Below are positions 1 through 12,749 of a stretch of DNA of 64,000 bases, piece by piece. The DNA is from Volvox africanus (lineage: Eukaryota; Chlorophyta; Chlorophyceae; Chlamydomonadales; Volvocaceae). The translations under genes and the position numbers were made by a program. Location of the stretch: assembly GCA_030268105.1 (NCBI GenBank), contig BSDZ01000010.1:1464001-1528000 (forward strand), written 5' to 3'. The notes below the pieces were generated by a model. The model had not been told where the DNA came from, did not search any database, and was given only the letters and a program-made list of their open reading frames with translations. Every line of letters begins with the position of its first letter. The first letter of the stretch is position 1.

Positions 1-308
1 AGTGGCAGCTGCTGTGTGCTGCAGTTACCGCATCGGGCGGGAAAACCCACTTGGTGACTAGACCTGGATACCTCACGAGTGGCAGGGACATTGCCGTGCT
101 CAAAACCGCCTCCGCCGCTTCCCACGAGGGCAGCAACGGCGGCAGCCTGCGCGGCGGTGAAGACTTCACCGCCGCTGCAGCTGTAGCCCCGGTTATGACC
201 GGGGCTAGTGCGGAGGCTCTGGCCAAGGCTGGACGCATCCTCGACGGGTTGGCGGACCCGGCGCAGGCGCTTAAGACCAAGCAACTTCGCTACTCGCTGG
301 CGGGTTAG
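1..308 (+). CDS. 3' end of an unidentified gene (partial)
   Basis: A reading frame is open from the left edge (base 3) to a TAG stop at 306-308, giving about 101 residues. It begins WQLLCAAVTASGGKTHLV, passes through an Ala/Gly-rich stretch and ends KTKQLRYSLAG. The GC-rich, alanine-rich composition is like that of the confident exons elsewhere in the window, and the frame would be the last exon of a gene entering from the left. I do not recognise the family and see no catalytic motif. The next gene lies on the opposite strand, so the two would be convergent with their 3' ends about 250 bases apart. It could also be a chance open frame. Confidence 0.3.
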   Translation, partial: WQLLCAAVTASGGKTHLVTRPGYLTSGRDIAVLKTASAASHEGSNGGSLRGGEDFTAAAAVAPVMTGASAEALAKAGRILDGLADPAQALKTKQLRYSLAG

Positions 309-562
309 CTGTTCCGAACCCGGAGCCGCGGCCCTTCTGCGACTGATGCCGACACTGCAGCGCCACCGTGACGGCTTCTGAAGCAGTTCAGTGTAGCCCG
401 GTAGCAGGAGGCATCCAGGTTCGTAAGAGAAGGTATACAGGAAAGGAAGCCCCCAGGGGAGGCAATGTTGAACGAAGGATGCAGCATGGAGGGTTGGGAG
501 GTCCGGATGATGATGCGGCGAGGGAGGACGTGGGACGGAGGTTAGGAGCTTCCGCAGAGCCT

Positions 563-3500
563 TTACGGCGATGGAAGCTCAGGTGCGTGAGGTGAATGAA
601 GTGCATGGGTGGTTGGTTGGGCGGCTGGGTGCGGGAGGTGAACCTGCAATGCGGTGTAAGGAGACACTGTGTTCTTGTATATATTTGATGCGTCCTAACC
701 CGCACAAACATGCCGGTCCCGTATGCGCGCCATCCCCACACCTGCTCAGCGACGCCCAGGTCAACCAGTAGCTGATGCAGGTAGCACTGCTGGTACAAAT
801 CCGGGGTTCCCAGCTTCGCCGCCTCGCGTCGCCACCGTGCCCGAAGGGCCGCATCCGCCGCAGCTTCAACGGGCGATGCCTGGCGCATAAAGCCACCCGC
901 ATGCGCACCCAGCCACCAGCTCGGGTCTAATAAACCGCCGCCGCCGCCGTTACCGCCAATATTGCTTGCAGCTGAAGCGGCGCCGCTGCCGTGCCCCGTG
1001 TGACACACGGGACCCTCCGGTGATACTACCGCCGCCGCTGCCTGGTCCTCCAAGCCTACCCAGGTCGCCAGCAGCCATGCCGCCTGCGCGGCAGCCATAC
1101 GTGCGTCGTGCTGCGATGCACGGGGACTCGTGCCAACGAGCGCAAAGTTGGGCGCAAAGGGGCTGTTTGATAGCATGTCTCGATACAGAACGTCAAGCTG
1201 ACGAGAGATCGTCTCCGGCATGATCGCCAAGCTACCGGAGGCGGCTGCCAGAGATGTCGTAGCCTTACGTATAAAGCTGCCGCCGACGGAGCTGCCGCCA
1301 GTCTGCGACAGCCGCAGCGGCCCGCCTGCATCCAAGAAGGCCAGGCTGGTCTCTACACCACCCAGAGGAATGAGCAGTAAGACTTCCACCGGGAGCTCCT
1401 CGCCAGTGCTGAGCATGACGTGGGTGCCGTTAAGCAAGGCACCGACCCCTGAACCAGTCAGCCAGGAACGTTTTGTGAGTCTCCTGACGTGGTAAGGGCC
1501 TTCGGAAGGACGCTTTCGCATAGACGCGGGCAGCAGCCGTGCGTGACTTGTGTGTGACGCGTGCACGCAGAAGGGCCTAAATAGCCCAGATTCTGTACCT
1601 TGCGTCGTGCGGCGCGCGGCGTGTGCTCATACTGATCATGAAGAAGCCGCACATCGTGTGTCCAGCTTATCTAAACCGCCCCCTTTCTCCTCTTGGCACA
1701 TCCTTCTCTCTAGCAATTTAGTGAAACGCAAGTTTGGTCTACGGATCTCTCCCCACCCAAGCGACCAAGGAAAGATGGGTTTTAGGGTTTTGGGGCGCAA
1801 ACGACATATTTCGCCGCGGCTGAGAGGTCCTTGCGCCTGGCAAGCCGCAGGATTAAGGTACCTAGGACTTGGAGGAAGCGATATACCTCCTATTACTGCA
1901 CATAGCATGTCGTAAACGTATCGGTTCTGAGCTTGCGAAGAAAACCAAAGTTTCCTGCAATATAGGGAGGACGAGCGTCCTTGGTTCTGGAGCCGGGCGG
2001 CTCCTGTTAGGACGCGCAGTGACGTCCGTAATTGTACTTTCGGAGATGTTAACGTAGCGCTACAGGCCGTACTAGGTTTGGACGTTTTGGTTGTCCTTTC
2101 GCGGTTGCCTTTTGTGGCTGTCCCTGGTGTTGGCGCGTCCTTGCCCTCTCCATCCGATCATTGTTAATTATCGCCCTGGTTAAGTTCTAGCATGTAATGG
2201 AGTGTATGGAGTCTTTGCAGAAAACAAGTAACTCATTTAAAAAACGCCAAACTACAAAGCATTCCGGCCTTGGGCAGTTAGATATACGCCTTACCTCTTA
2301 AGACGCGAAGGGCGCTCCGGCCCCCAGCAAGATTGGCACCATCTCCACCACTGCCACGCCCACCACCGCCGCCATCCTCCACCGCTGTTGCACGACTTGG
2401 TCTTTCTCGCGGCCCCGGGTACTTTCTATCTGCCTCGGGTTCGCCGCGGTCGACATCAGTGCCGGCGGTCAACGATGGTCCAGTTGCTGACTCTTCGAGA
2501 CGGCAGACTGCCGCCAGCCCCGGATACAGTTCCACAGGCTCCGTCGCTCCCTCCCCCTGCGCCTTGCTGGTGTGCCTCGTCTTCAACTTGTCATCCATCA
2601 GCCCCTCCGCGTCGTCCAAAGTACCACTAGTGCCGCTGCCCCGATCGGGAGAAATCAATCCCCCGTCGCCACCGGATCCGTTCCCTGAGCCCAGGTCCGG
2701 GCCCGAACATGGGGACTGTGCTGGGCTGAAACGCTCCATGGACGGCACGTCACATCCCCCGTGTGCGCCGTGGCCGTGGCCGTGGCCGCTGGAACGGCCG
2801 ACTCTGCCGCATGAACTGCCTAAGCCAAAACAGCTGCTGAAGAGGCGCGAGAGCGGGCCGCCACCAGTGATGCCGTGCTGCATGGACCGTTAAAGAATGG
2901 GAGGAAAGCTTAGGGAAGAGATTTTGAAAATCTCTGAGCTGATATGAGGCGCAGTCCTGACCTAACTGAAAAGAAACGAAGCGATAGAGACGTATGCGTG
3001 CATTTGAATCCAGCTCTGTGCCCTGCGCCTAATGCGCCTTATGCATGACGCCCTTGTGTTGCCTCTCGATGAATGGTCGAGCTCCCCACAACATATGCAT
3101 GCCCAATCAGTCGGCACGCCGGTGACTATAACACCGGTGACCACAGGGTTGCCGTTTTCTAGGTCTATCCTGCCAGCCGCTCACCCGCTTAGTTCCTGAA
3201 GACGTCCTCAGCGGTTCCCCGTCCTCCTCCTCCACCTCCACCTCCAGAAGCACCACACTGCCGCCATAACCAGCGTGGCGACGACAAGCCTCCGCCCAGC
3301 CTGTTGCCATTGGCCCAGGTGGTCCAACTACCAGAACATTTCGGCCGCGCAGCTGCTGCTCTAATATGGCCTCACCGGCTGGGCCGTAAAATTGGTCGTT
3401 GGCGGTAATTATGGTGCCACAGTATAGCTCACCGCCCTGGGGACGATTGAGTAACGGGATGAAGGCACATCGATTCTTGTTGCTCCAAAACCAAGTACAT

Positions 3501-4755
3501 GCAATTCGAGATCCGAGTACCTGACGCGTTGATAAATGCACTCCCCAGCCGACCGTACCAAGCGAACGCATTTAGGTGAAGGGTACGACCTAGGACGTTT
3601 CTCCACGGCCGCCTGGTGCGTGGCGCCGTTTGAATCCCTTTTTTACCCGTCCTTGCAATACTATCTTTCACGCTGACGCTCCTCCTCTCCCCGTCTCCAC
3701 ATTGTCATCAGCGTGTTTCCCCTTACGCCTCACCGGCAGGCGCGGCAACCGGGTCCCAGCCACTGCCTGACGGGAAATCACCAGCAAGTCCGCACTCAGC
3801 TGAGCGGCGCCCCGTTGCACCTCCGATTCGGTTTTGAGCTCCAGACGCCAACAGCCGTTCATGGCCTATGCAAGCGGGAATGGGGTAAAAGTCAGAGACG
3901 CAAGCAGAGGCGGAAGTTCCTCGAAGGAGCAGGCCCAGGGATGTGGGTCCTAGCAAGAGTGCACACATCCAGCTGTGCAATAGGGAAGGAGCGCATGAGA
4001 ATAGCTTATGTTTTAACATTAAGTTTGGCAGATACGAGAACTGCTCACCCACCTGCCATTTGGCGCGGCGCAGTGTACAACCCAGCCGCACGTTCCGATG
4101 CAAGCCGGCGGCTTGGGCGTACTCGGCCAAGTGTCGAAGTAGCTGCTGGTCGGTGGGAGGCGATGGCACGGGGTTCGGTGGTATCTTGGTCTGTGCAGCC
4201 CAAATGTTCCTGCCCGGCGCTGCGGGGTTGCCGATGGATTCGTCATTCACTTCAAAATCATTTACGCTTTTCTCTTTAGAGTTGTAAGCTCGGAAGGGGA
4301 AGTCCAGGAAAACGCCGTCCTCGGCTGCGTTGAACTCGCAGTCTGCAATGAGGGGGTAACACAACGGTCGCCGAGTCTCCGTCTTCTCTATTGACCACGC
4401 ATGTTGTGCACGCGCAATGACCGTATGTCGGTTCTGCAGCCTAAGCGAAGCACTGAGCTAGAACCCGGGCAGACTTGAAATGCGTCAACAGAATTGCCAG
4501 GCTAATATGAACCCAGATCAAGGCCGTAGACTGTAGACAGGCGTAACTCTAACAATTCCATCATCAACCCGCGCAAACAAATAACTCTGCACTCAAGGAT
4601 GGCTTACCAGCACTGTCAGCAAATAACCGTTGAACCCACTGTCCCCCGATTGCCTGAGATGCTTCAAGCAAGGTGACCTCGAAGCCTCGGGCTGAAAGCT
4701 GGCTAGCTATGTGCAATGCGGTTGCGTCTGTTCCCACGACCACCGCGTGCGGCAT
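563..4755 (-). CDS. Flavin-containing monooxygenase-like protein
   Basis: Six exons join in phase: 4755-4608, 4342-4053, 3865-3734, 3436-3185, about 2872-2295 and about 1457-739. A last exon is less certain; joining at about 651 gives a stop at 563. The N-terminus has a dinucleotide-fold strand followed by ASQAIGGQW, like the GGxW of FMOs. Next come an FMO-like NPVPSPPTDQQLLRHLAEYA segment, a second Rossmann strand RGRNVLVVGPPGPMATG, and a C-terminal core ending FALVGTSPRASQ. Known FMOs use FAD and NADPH to oxygenate N, S or C atoms. Here the first glycine motif reads VVGTDATAL instead of GxGxxG and the second is also altered, so activity is doubtful. Exon 5 is a Gly/Ser/His-rich insert of about 190 residues. 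The start ATG at 4755 directly precedes the first strand. The family call is firm; substrate and activity are unknown. Confidence 0.72.
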
Positions 4756-7610
4756 CCCTTGGAACTAAAACTAAAAAAATACTCATCCCTAGAGGCAAAT
4801 GAGTTCCATTTTCATATCCTGCCAGTTGCTGCGTAATTACAGGGATTGCGTGCTTGCAGGACGAACGGTTGCAATGGCGAACACAAGAGGGCCATGTCCT
4901 GGATTAACAGATATTTTTGTCTTAAAGAGAAATACAGCCACGGACCAATAACTGTAAGTTCTCGCCATTAATGACGCCAGTCCGTACAGCAGGCTACCCC
5001 AAAGTGTGAAGGATTCTAAAATGTGTACAAGTATTAATATTAAATACTAAGAAGTAATATATAGTTTGTATTTGTCGGACAGTTTCAAAGCCCGGCCAAC
5101 GCCTTTACGCGGCGCACATTATATTGGTTGTACAAGCGTATTGTGATAAAAACATTTTGCTGTAAATACTGGCAGGATATTGCAGGCAAGATATGGACTG
5201 TGTTAACGATACGAATTATATGGTTTGTATGTGGGTTAGTCAGGGTAGCATATTAGGGTACAAATCACAAGCCTTGATAGCTGGAAGGGCTCATTTCTAA
5301 ACATTTACTTAAGATGTACTGGTTGTAATTCTAGAGAGAATGACTGGCTGGACCAGCCTGGATGTCGCCGTCCATAGACGGAGCTTAAGGAATAATGGGT
5401 CAAGAATGGGAGGGAAGATGATGAATGATATTGCTAGCCCTTTAAATATTTCTCCATTAATCAACACGTCCACGGTCTACAATAACATATTGCAGCTACA
5501 ACACCACTCTTACCTCGCCCACCTTGCATCAACGCCGCAGTTTTGGCGTGCCTCATGGCATGAATCCCAGTTGTTTTATTCCGATTTTGCATCCCTATGA
5601 CTGCGCTTTACGTCCCGTGCTCGAAGTTGATGCGTCATGTTGATGTGACCACAATTAGATTTCGCAATCGATTACAGAAAGTAGAAGATACAAGCCGCAT
5701 TCCAGCTCTGAACGCGACAATGTCGACGCCAAACTGCTATGCAAGGAGTGATATTCCCATGAGAGATTATACAGAAGCGTAGATCTTTAAGCGGGGCATT
5801 AACAACCTGTCACCACACAAACACACTAAAACACATAACCTGCACAACGCGTGACAACGGATGTCAAAGTAACTGCAACCGTCGCCGGCCGTCGCTTATT
5901 TGAACTTCTGCAAGTCAGCATAACTGAGCAGCAACAACTAACTTGCACCTGATCTGCCATGATGACTACGAACATTAACGTGCAGATTGATATTTGATCC
6001 GGTGAGGGTGCTTGCTAGACTTCGTTCCTGTTGTTGTGATGTTTGGGAGCCGTCATTAGCCTTCAGATGATCCCTAACTTAGTGGCTATTCAGCTGATCC
6101 CAAAAGAGGACATAGTTCGCAAGTTTGAAATGCTGCGTACCGAGTACGGCAGTGGGCGCGACAGAAACTTTTGGTACTTGAGGAGCTGCTCAAAATGCCT
6201 GGTCAGCGATTTTGGCTGCTTTGGGCGCTTCTTTTTGCGCGCCTGGTAGCGTTAAGAGCAGTCCTAGCTCTGCATTAGTGTAAGGCCCCTTGGCAGCGCG
6301 ACACTTTGCAGACTTAGCAAGCCGTCTTAAGGCTATAAAACAAAATATGAACAATGGACAACCGCCACTTATTACTTGCTTCATTTTCCTCAGAGAGTAT
6401 ATGCTGTCAGCTCATTAATTATTATTAATTACTATACAATATAAAATTTCATGATTATAACTTGAAAACAGGTCAACGTACGCAAGCTTTTTCGGGCTGA
6501 GGCAGCCCACGACGGCTCCTATGTCTTATCCTTGTCCACGCCGCGCCTGCAAACGACTGCAAAACACCTGCAAACGACTTCAGCCATAAAAATAAAGATG
6601 AAACAATTACAGCTTGCCACTACTACCCATTCGTACTGGATCCTTTAAGTCCTTCACAACCGCTAGCTATCCATGAGTTTCCCACCTCTTTACCTGGGCA
6701 AGGTTTCCCAGTGGCAACCTGCGACACCTGGGCTGATATCAAGCCACTGCTGATGCGGTCCCCGCTGGACCTGCCTACCGTGCTGGGCAGGGCTAATGAG
6801 ATTATGGCTGCAACACGTGCCAAGACCAGCGCTCAACCAGATCAGCAGGTCAAGTACTCCGCCGGCACAAATGCCATCATAGTGGCTGTCCCCATCTCTG
6901 ACGTGGACTTCCCATACCCCTCACCGCCATCGATATGGCAGCTCGCTAGCCACGCAGAAGACTGTCTTTTGTACATCGGCTTCGGCACGCCCACCCAGTG
7001 CGTGTTAAAACAGCTTGGTGGGCCCACCACTGCCAACACTATGCCATCCGAGCCCTTTCTTGACACACAGCCATACTCACGGGCCCAATCGTCCTGCTCA
7101 TGATAAGTGCGTGTAATGAGCATCTAACATACCCGTCCCTATCCCGGATGGAAATTGGTGTTCTGCCTGGGTAATGAACCGGCGGTGCCCATTCCCTCCT
7201 GTTCCTGAAGGAGGCACTTCAGACCGCAGCAGGGGAAAGCGTTCTACCTCGTCAGAGCGTGTCCTCCCTGTGAGCATTTTCCCATGATAGCCGGCAGAGG
7301 CATTGGATCGCCCCGTGGAAAAGGGAGAGGTATACAGGTGGCAGGGGGTCCCTGGTCTATCCATCCATAGTGCGACAGTACGGAACTTACGAGTAAAACG
7401 AGCAAACAATCTTCACAATTTGGTTGTGCATTATGCTTCCCACTGACAAGTCCGTTGAACCCCCTCCCGACCTACGCGACCCATCGGATCGCCAAGGCCT
7501 CTTTGACATGTCACATGTGCGCCCTGGGATGGCGCCCGTGATGGCCGCTGCGGCTGCGGCAGCCATGGCGAGCTTCAGGTCCGGGGTCAGGCGGCGCGAC
7601 CAACAGGCCA
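4756..7610. other. AT-rich intergenic region, no firm gene
   Basis: This 2.85 kb lies between the start of the FMO-like gene and the end of the RAD51B-like gene, both on the minus strand. Base composition drops clearly, especially at 4,980-6,500, and open frames are short and unlike coding sequence. A fragment at 6,043-6,249 has a faint transposase look and is listed as a finding. A plus-strand frame at about 6,630-7,103 is open but has no recognisable motif and begins with a non-ATG codon. The FMO-like promoter should lie just above 4755. Confidence 0.5.
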
Positions 7611-10600
7611 TCAACCATACTCGGCGCCGTAGTCCACGTCATTCAGGATGGCCAGGTCCATGACATTTCCGCGCAGCGCAGCAGGTGGCTCGCCGGCCTC
7701 CACTTGCTGCAGACCCATGGGTCCAATGATGTACTCCAGAACTATATTGGCACACGAAGGGCTCTTGGCCACCTGCAGCGAGACCAGACGAAATGAGGTG
7801 CAGGATGAAACTGAACCACCCATAAGGTCTGTGTCCTATGCCGGTCCTCCAGCACGTTGACATGCCTCAACACAATAGTAACAGGGGCCGCGCGGGAGCA
7901 CATCTAGTTACGGATACGGTGACCCAAAAGCAGGGTTTCAAGTGGTGGCTGGCCGGTCTCTTGGTGCCGTATGGCAGGCGCATCGTAAGTCACTGCGTGG
8001 CTCACCAACCATCCCCCGTAGCCCCGCCGCCGCCAGGACTGCTGTAGAGCGCTGCTTCATACGCCGTAGTGCCCTTATGTCCCCCACCTTGAGGAATCGC
8101 CGCTCGTGCACACGCTCCAGGACAAGGCGCAGATTGACGCAGTGCGCCCATTTGGTCCCCAGAGCCGCCGTCAGCGACCCACCGCTACCACCTGTCCCCT
8201 GTTGGTGGTGCTGGTGCTGGTGTTGTTGTCCCGCACCTTCACGTGGGGGGCCCATCCGCGTAGTCACCTATGCCACGCAGAAAAAAGTGGTTATTAGCTC
8301 CTTACCCTGCATGATGGCCCGTTGATGACCCCTATATTCTCTCTCTCTCTGACGCGGGCCCGTTCCTACTCCCTTGGCAAGAATGTATGTTCCCAGCTCA
8401 GGGGTCATTAATCAACTACCCGCCCGCCCTCTCAAACATCATTACAACCAACATTTCCTTCCAAACACCCTCTCAACCACCTGATTGGTGACGAGTACGG
8501 GCACCCGGAAAGACTCAGCCAGCGCCTTGAGCTGAGATGCGATGCGACCAAGAACCTGCTGCCGCTCCAAGATGCTGCCCACAAGGCCGCCGCCGCCGCC
8601 ATCACCGTTATCAGGCACGTTACCGTACTCCGTACGGGCGAGCGCCGCGATGCTGTCGATCACGATAAGCCGGGCCCGGTGTCGAAGTATAATCGTTTGC
8701 AAAGACTGCAGAGCGGATGGCGGGGTAGCGACGTGCTTAAAATTGGTGGCAGTATGACGGCAGGACAGACTGACGAGTAAAAAATGAAATATGAGGTTAA
8801 AATTTAGGAAAATCAAATTCAGCTGGCGTTCTTTCTGGAGGAGCTTGCGTAAAGGCGCGTTGGTACTAAGATGCTCGACGAATGGTGCAGATCACATCTC
8901 CGCTTTCATTACCAGGAAGCGGATATGTTAAAATCCAACAAATCCAACAGCTGAGGCCTAGCCAGCATACCTCCAGCTCCACGAGCTCCTCCGTCCGGCC
9001 TGGGTTCATCACGACCACCCGTTGAAGAACCTCCGAAACTATGGCCCCGACGTCAGCAGCATGCAGTGCGCTGCCGGTCGGAGTGGCCCCCGGCACCGTG
9101 GCCGCGGTGATTGCCCGCGCTCGCACCATCTCCGCCAACCGAGCCGCCGAGAACTTGCGTTCCGTATCTATGTACACGACTCCGCTGCCCAGGCTGTGAA
9201 CAACTCGGGGTAATGCGAGGGGGAAACACATTGTAGTGACAAAGAGAGCGAGAGAGATTTACACCGCCGGAGACCATCGTGATAAGTATCAGCGAGTGGA
9301 GGGAGGATATAAACGTACTATACTCAGCTGTTTGGGGTTGAAAGGGAAGTGTATGTGCGAATATTTATCTGTATTCATATGTTTATTTGTATCAATACTT
9401 ATAATTCATTTCATACCAATGTTTATATAGGTGTACATATAGGTGTACATATAGGTGTACATATAGGTGTACATACTCGCATATACATATTTAAAGAGAG
9501 CGCATGGGCTCATGAGTCAAAGCTGATACGTACCCGCCCAGCCCGGCCGGCAGCGCTGTCGTCATTGCCATCATGTGGCACATCTGTGACTTGCCAACAC
9601 CGCCGGGACCCACCAGCTCCGTAATGCTCCCCGCAGGCAAACCCAGCCGCAGGGCAGCGTCCAGAGTCTGTAACCGGGTGGCAGCAACAGTGATAGCAGC
9701 TACAATGGAAGCAGCAACAGCGGCAACGGTAGACCAGCATTACCAGCACTCGTAAAGAGTTGATGACAGCCCAACAACAAGGATCAGCCCTGCCGCACCG
9801 CCGCTGCGGCGAAATACCGTGCTAGCTAACCGGACAGGTAAAAAGGCGATCTAGATGGAGACGTTTCAGATAGATAGATTGATTTTGCAGCAACCCTCAA
9901 AAAATGGAGCTGGCCGAGGTCCATAAGGGCCAGCACTAGTGGCGGACGAAGAAGGATGTGGCCAAAGCGTTTGAGCTGCACTTTGCAATGTGAGGGGTCA
10001 TTTGGAGGGGGCAGTGCTGTTGCGTGCACGCATGTGTGTGTGCTTGATGTTCGGATGGGCATGTGCAGCTTCGTGTCAAAGGTCAGGACTGAGAATGTCG
10101 CGGGTCACACCAACCAAAGCCTTACTGGTAAGCCACTCCGCAGTGGTGCCGGCCCTTCACTCGCGGTAAGCTGCGCAAGGGCCTCCCAGGCCTAAGCGAG
10201 GAAGCTCATACACACCAGGTCATGCACACGGGGTCGCCGGGGATGATGCGTCGCATACTGGTACCGGCACCACAGGGCTAAAAGAGTGAGGTGACTGGGC
10301 CATTTGTGCCCAAGGAGGCAAGTTAGGGAGAGGGAAGTTGCGCCATGGTTCCGGAGCTCAAGACGGATATGGTGTATTGGTTGGGTGGACATCACGTTGA
10401 GGACCAGCCAGGAAGGATTTGGATGGGAGTCCATGCCTACCCATGTGTGCTGTCCCCTAACCCAACACTTGGCCTTGAGCGGCGATTTCAGCATCTACCG
10501 TAATATATGGTGGAGTGACTTGTGCGCTGACGTCAGCCAGCAGCTGCGTGGCCTGACTCCACGTCAGGCCCAACAGCTCGACGAGATCCAGAGGGCCTAG

Positions 10601-10871
10601 CAAGAGGATGTCGCGGGCGGTGGTCTAAGGGATGGGCAGGGAGGAAATGAATGGAGAAACTTTCGTTGCAAACCGCGCTGGAGGAATAGTCCTGGTTATA
10701 TTGGAAGCCTGGCCTCTCTTGGCCTCGGGTTGGTCCTTACATGCACGCCTTTCAACTTAAGGCATCAAGGTATGGCCATCTTGTATCCCTTTCCGAACAT
10801 ACCATGTTGTGAGCGATGAGATGGTCTCTGAGTGCTGGCGCAAGGGACAGGCGGGAAACTTGGCGGGTTGC
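7611..10871 (-). CDS. RAD51B: RAD51B-like recombinase (RAD51 paralogue)
   Basis: Eight coding segments join in the order of RAD51B: 10871-10803, 10624-10532, 10191-10126, 9667-9534, 9193-8971, 8705-8481, one ending at about 8088, and 7772-7611. The first two give a helix-hairpin-helix-like N-terminus (VSRLSLAPALRDHLIAHNM, then TTARDILLLGPLDLVELLG). Walker A is GPGGVGKS within AGSITELVGPGGVGKSQMCH. VVYIDTERKFSAARLAEM matches the RAD51B-specific VVYIDTE.FSA.RL.E segment. Walker B is RLIVIDSIAAL and the following motif is RVPVLVTNQV. LTAALGTKWAHCVNLRL and VAKSPSCAN match the RAD51B C-terminus. RAD51 paralogues bind ATP and help load RAD51 at DNA breaks in the nucleus. The first exon is missing: frame 10871-10803 has a stop just upstream at a splice acceptor. 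A short exon may also lie between 10191 and 10532. Gly-rich and Gln/His-rich inserts are present. Confidence 0.87.
9428..9476. repeat. 12-base tandem repeat in a RAD51B intron
   Basis: About four copies of the unit aggtgtacatat run head to tail in the intron between the Walker A exon and the VVYIDTE exon of the RAD51B-like gene. The flanks are T-rich. It is an ordinary minisatellite with no sign of function. Confidence 0.8.
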
Positions 10872-12749
10872 CTACGAGCGCGCCAAGGTGTTATGTAACT
10901 TTTGATTCCTATTCCTTTCACGAGCCAGCTGAGTCTTGCATATCAACCTACCATCTTACGTTAAACACCCGTCCGTCACCCGTTTGTGAAGTAAATCGCC
11001 CATACTTCTCACGAATGGCTTGCTTGGTGCTCAGTCCCAAGAGAGACGGGAACTAGATTCGCTCCTTATGTATCATCATCATCTACAAAAACCGAAGAAC
11101 ATATATGATCACCCTCCCAACTTGCCAATACGAGGTTTAACTTAAAGATGTCGCTGAAACTTGGCATAGCATATCGGAATATGCAGATTCATATGGAGTT
11201 GCGAAATTCTTGCTTCTCTGGAAAGCCAACTATGTGACAACTAAGAACAGATAACATGCTAACAACGAAGATCCGGTATCCAAAAGCCCAGAAGTTGGAG
11301 GGAGGTTAGCGGTTACTAATTTTAAAGTTGCATCCTCATGCCAAGTCCACCAGCCACCTGCTCCCGGAGTCCCAATACAAGGCATATGGAAGTCGTGAAA
11401 TTGAGCCACACGCTCATAGACGTACAAAGCTACCCCTATCACCGTACACACTTATCAGCAGCATAGGGTATGGTTTCTTTGGCGGCGCATCTCAATCATG
11501 TTACAGGCCCACCGTCATTTATCAACGCATACTCTGCAGTCTGACTTGTGTGTTTGCAGTCCCCAAATACACTCCAACGCATTAGTGAACGTGCAAACCT
11601 GCCTGGCCGCCTGATCAATGACGACCACGACCCTCAAGGCCTCCGCTTCCGCGCCTCTTCCCCCGCGCCTTTTGCTCATACGCGTACGCCAAACAACTAA
11701 GTACCCAAAATCACATCAGTATGACAGTCCAGTTGTTGTGGTTTGAAGGGCCTGTCCGTTAGCCTTGTTCACTCCTTACACAACTACCTGACTGGTCCCA
11801 AAGCTCCAGGCATGCCGCATGCCATCGCCCTGGTAAACTGTAACAGCGCCATGTAGGTTTCGGTGTCACGTTCTGGGATCTTTGTGCCGCTCAGCCCTAG
11901 TGGCCTTCATTCAACAGGCACTTGCATCCCTCATTTGGGGCACGCGCATCCAGGCGAGGCCACGGCCTAAGGCAGCTTAGCGCTCGACCAGCACACCGCC
12001 TGGAAGGCAGGCCGACCGCGTGGAGTGCCTACCAGCCGCCGCTGCCCCAGCGTACATGCAGGCATTTATATTGCTTGCGTACACCCGTTCCGTACGGTTG
12101 CTTATCCCCTACCACCCGCGCACCTGTATCCATACCCTAACCCGTTCCAGTATGTTTCGCCGCTTGTAGAGGTTATGACATAAGCAGCACGAAATAATAA
12201 TCATCGGGTGTTCGTATGTATGTCAACAAGAGATGCGCCTGGACCCTCTCCATGAGCTGTCCTCTGAGGCCAGCTTTTAGAAGTACACCAAGCGTATCGC
12301 ATTGCTCATGTAGCTGGCTCAAGAATAATCGTGAGTACGCATACCGTACATGCCCAGGATGTGCCGAGTTGCCTTACGTGGCACCACAAGCACGGCAAGT
12401 CAACAATGGCTCCGGCGAACGCCCTCCCAATCCCCGCATTTGCCCGAGGCACCTGCTCTACAGACCTACAGATTGTCACTACGGTCACAATGGAGCAGGG
12501 TAACGTCTTGCCCAGCATTAGGCACAAACAACGCATTCCTGCGGGTGCACCCATGTAATCTTCCACGAATCCCCTCATCCAAATCTGTCCGTCCAGGTGT
12601 TCCCTGGCGAGCCATTCACCCTTTCCGTTCACGCCCCTACCTCCGTTCGTCTCTTTCCACTGCCCCAAAGAAGCGCACGCATATAGATGCGCGCGCACCA
12701 GCAAGAGGATGGCCACGGAGGAGTATCTAAGCCGCGTGGCGCGTTGCCC
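10872..12749. other. Intergenic region between HYDIN 3' end and RAD51B 5' end
   Basis: About 1.9 kb lies between the HYDIN stop at 12750 and the most upstream RAD51B exon found. It must hold the HYDIN 3' untranslated region and the missing first exon and promoter of the RAD51B-like gene. A candidate ATG for RAD51B lies near 10,943 on the minus strand, but I could not join it in phase. No other frame looks like a real gene. Confidence 0.5.

Noticed and set aside
6630..7103. Plus-strand frame of about 130 codons in the AT-rich region
   Set aside because: It starts at a GTG, has no recognisable motif, and an equally open frame lies on the other strand, so neither can be supported.
7611..10871. 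Calling the recombinase XRCC3 or RAD51C instead of RAD51B
   Set aside because: The segment VVYIDTERKFSAARLAEM, the C-terminal ALGTKWAHCVNLRL and the final VAKSPSCAN fit RAD51B better than the other paralogues as I remember them.
12306..12730. Several overlapping frames between HYDIN and RAD51B
   Set aside because: Frames on both strands are similar in length and lack motifs. The stretch is more likely HYDIN 3' untranslated and intergenic sequence.
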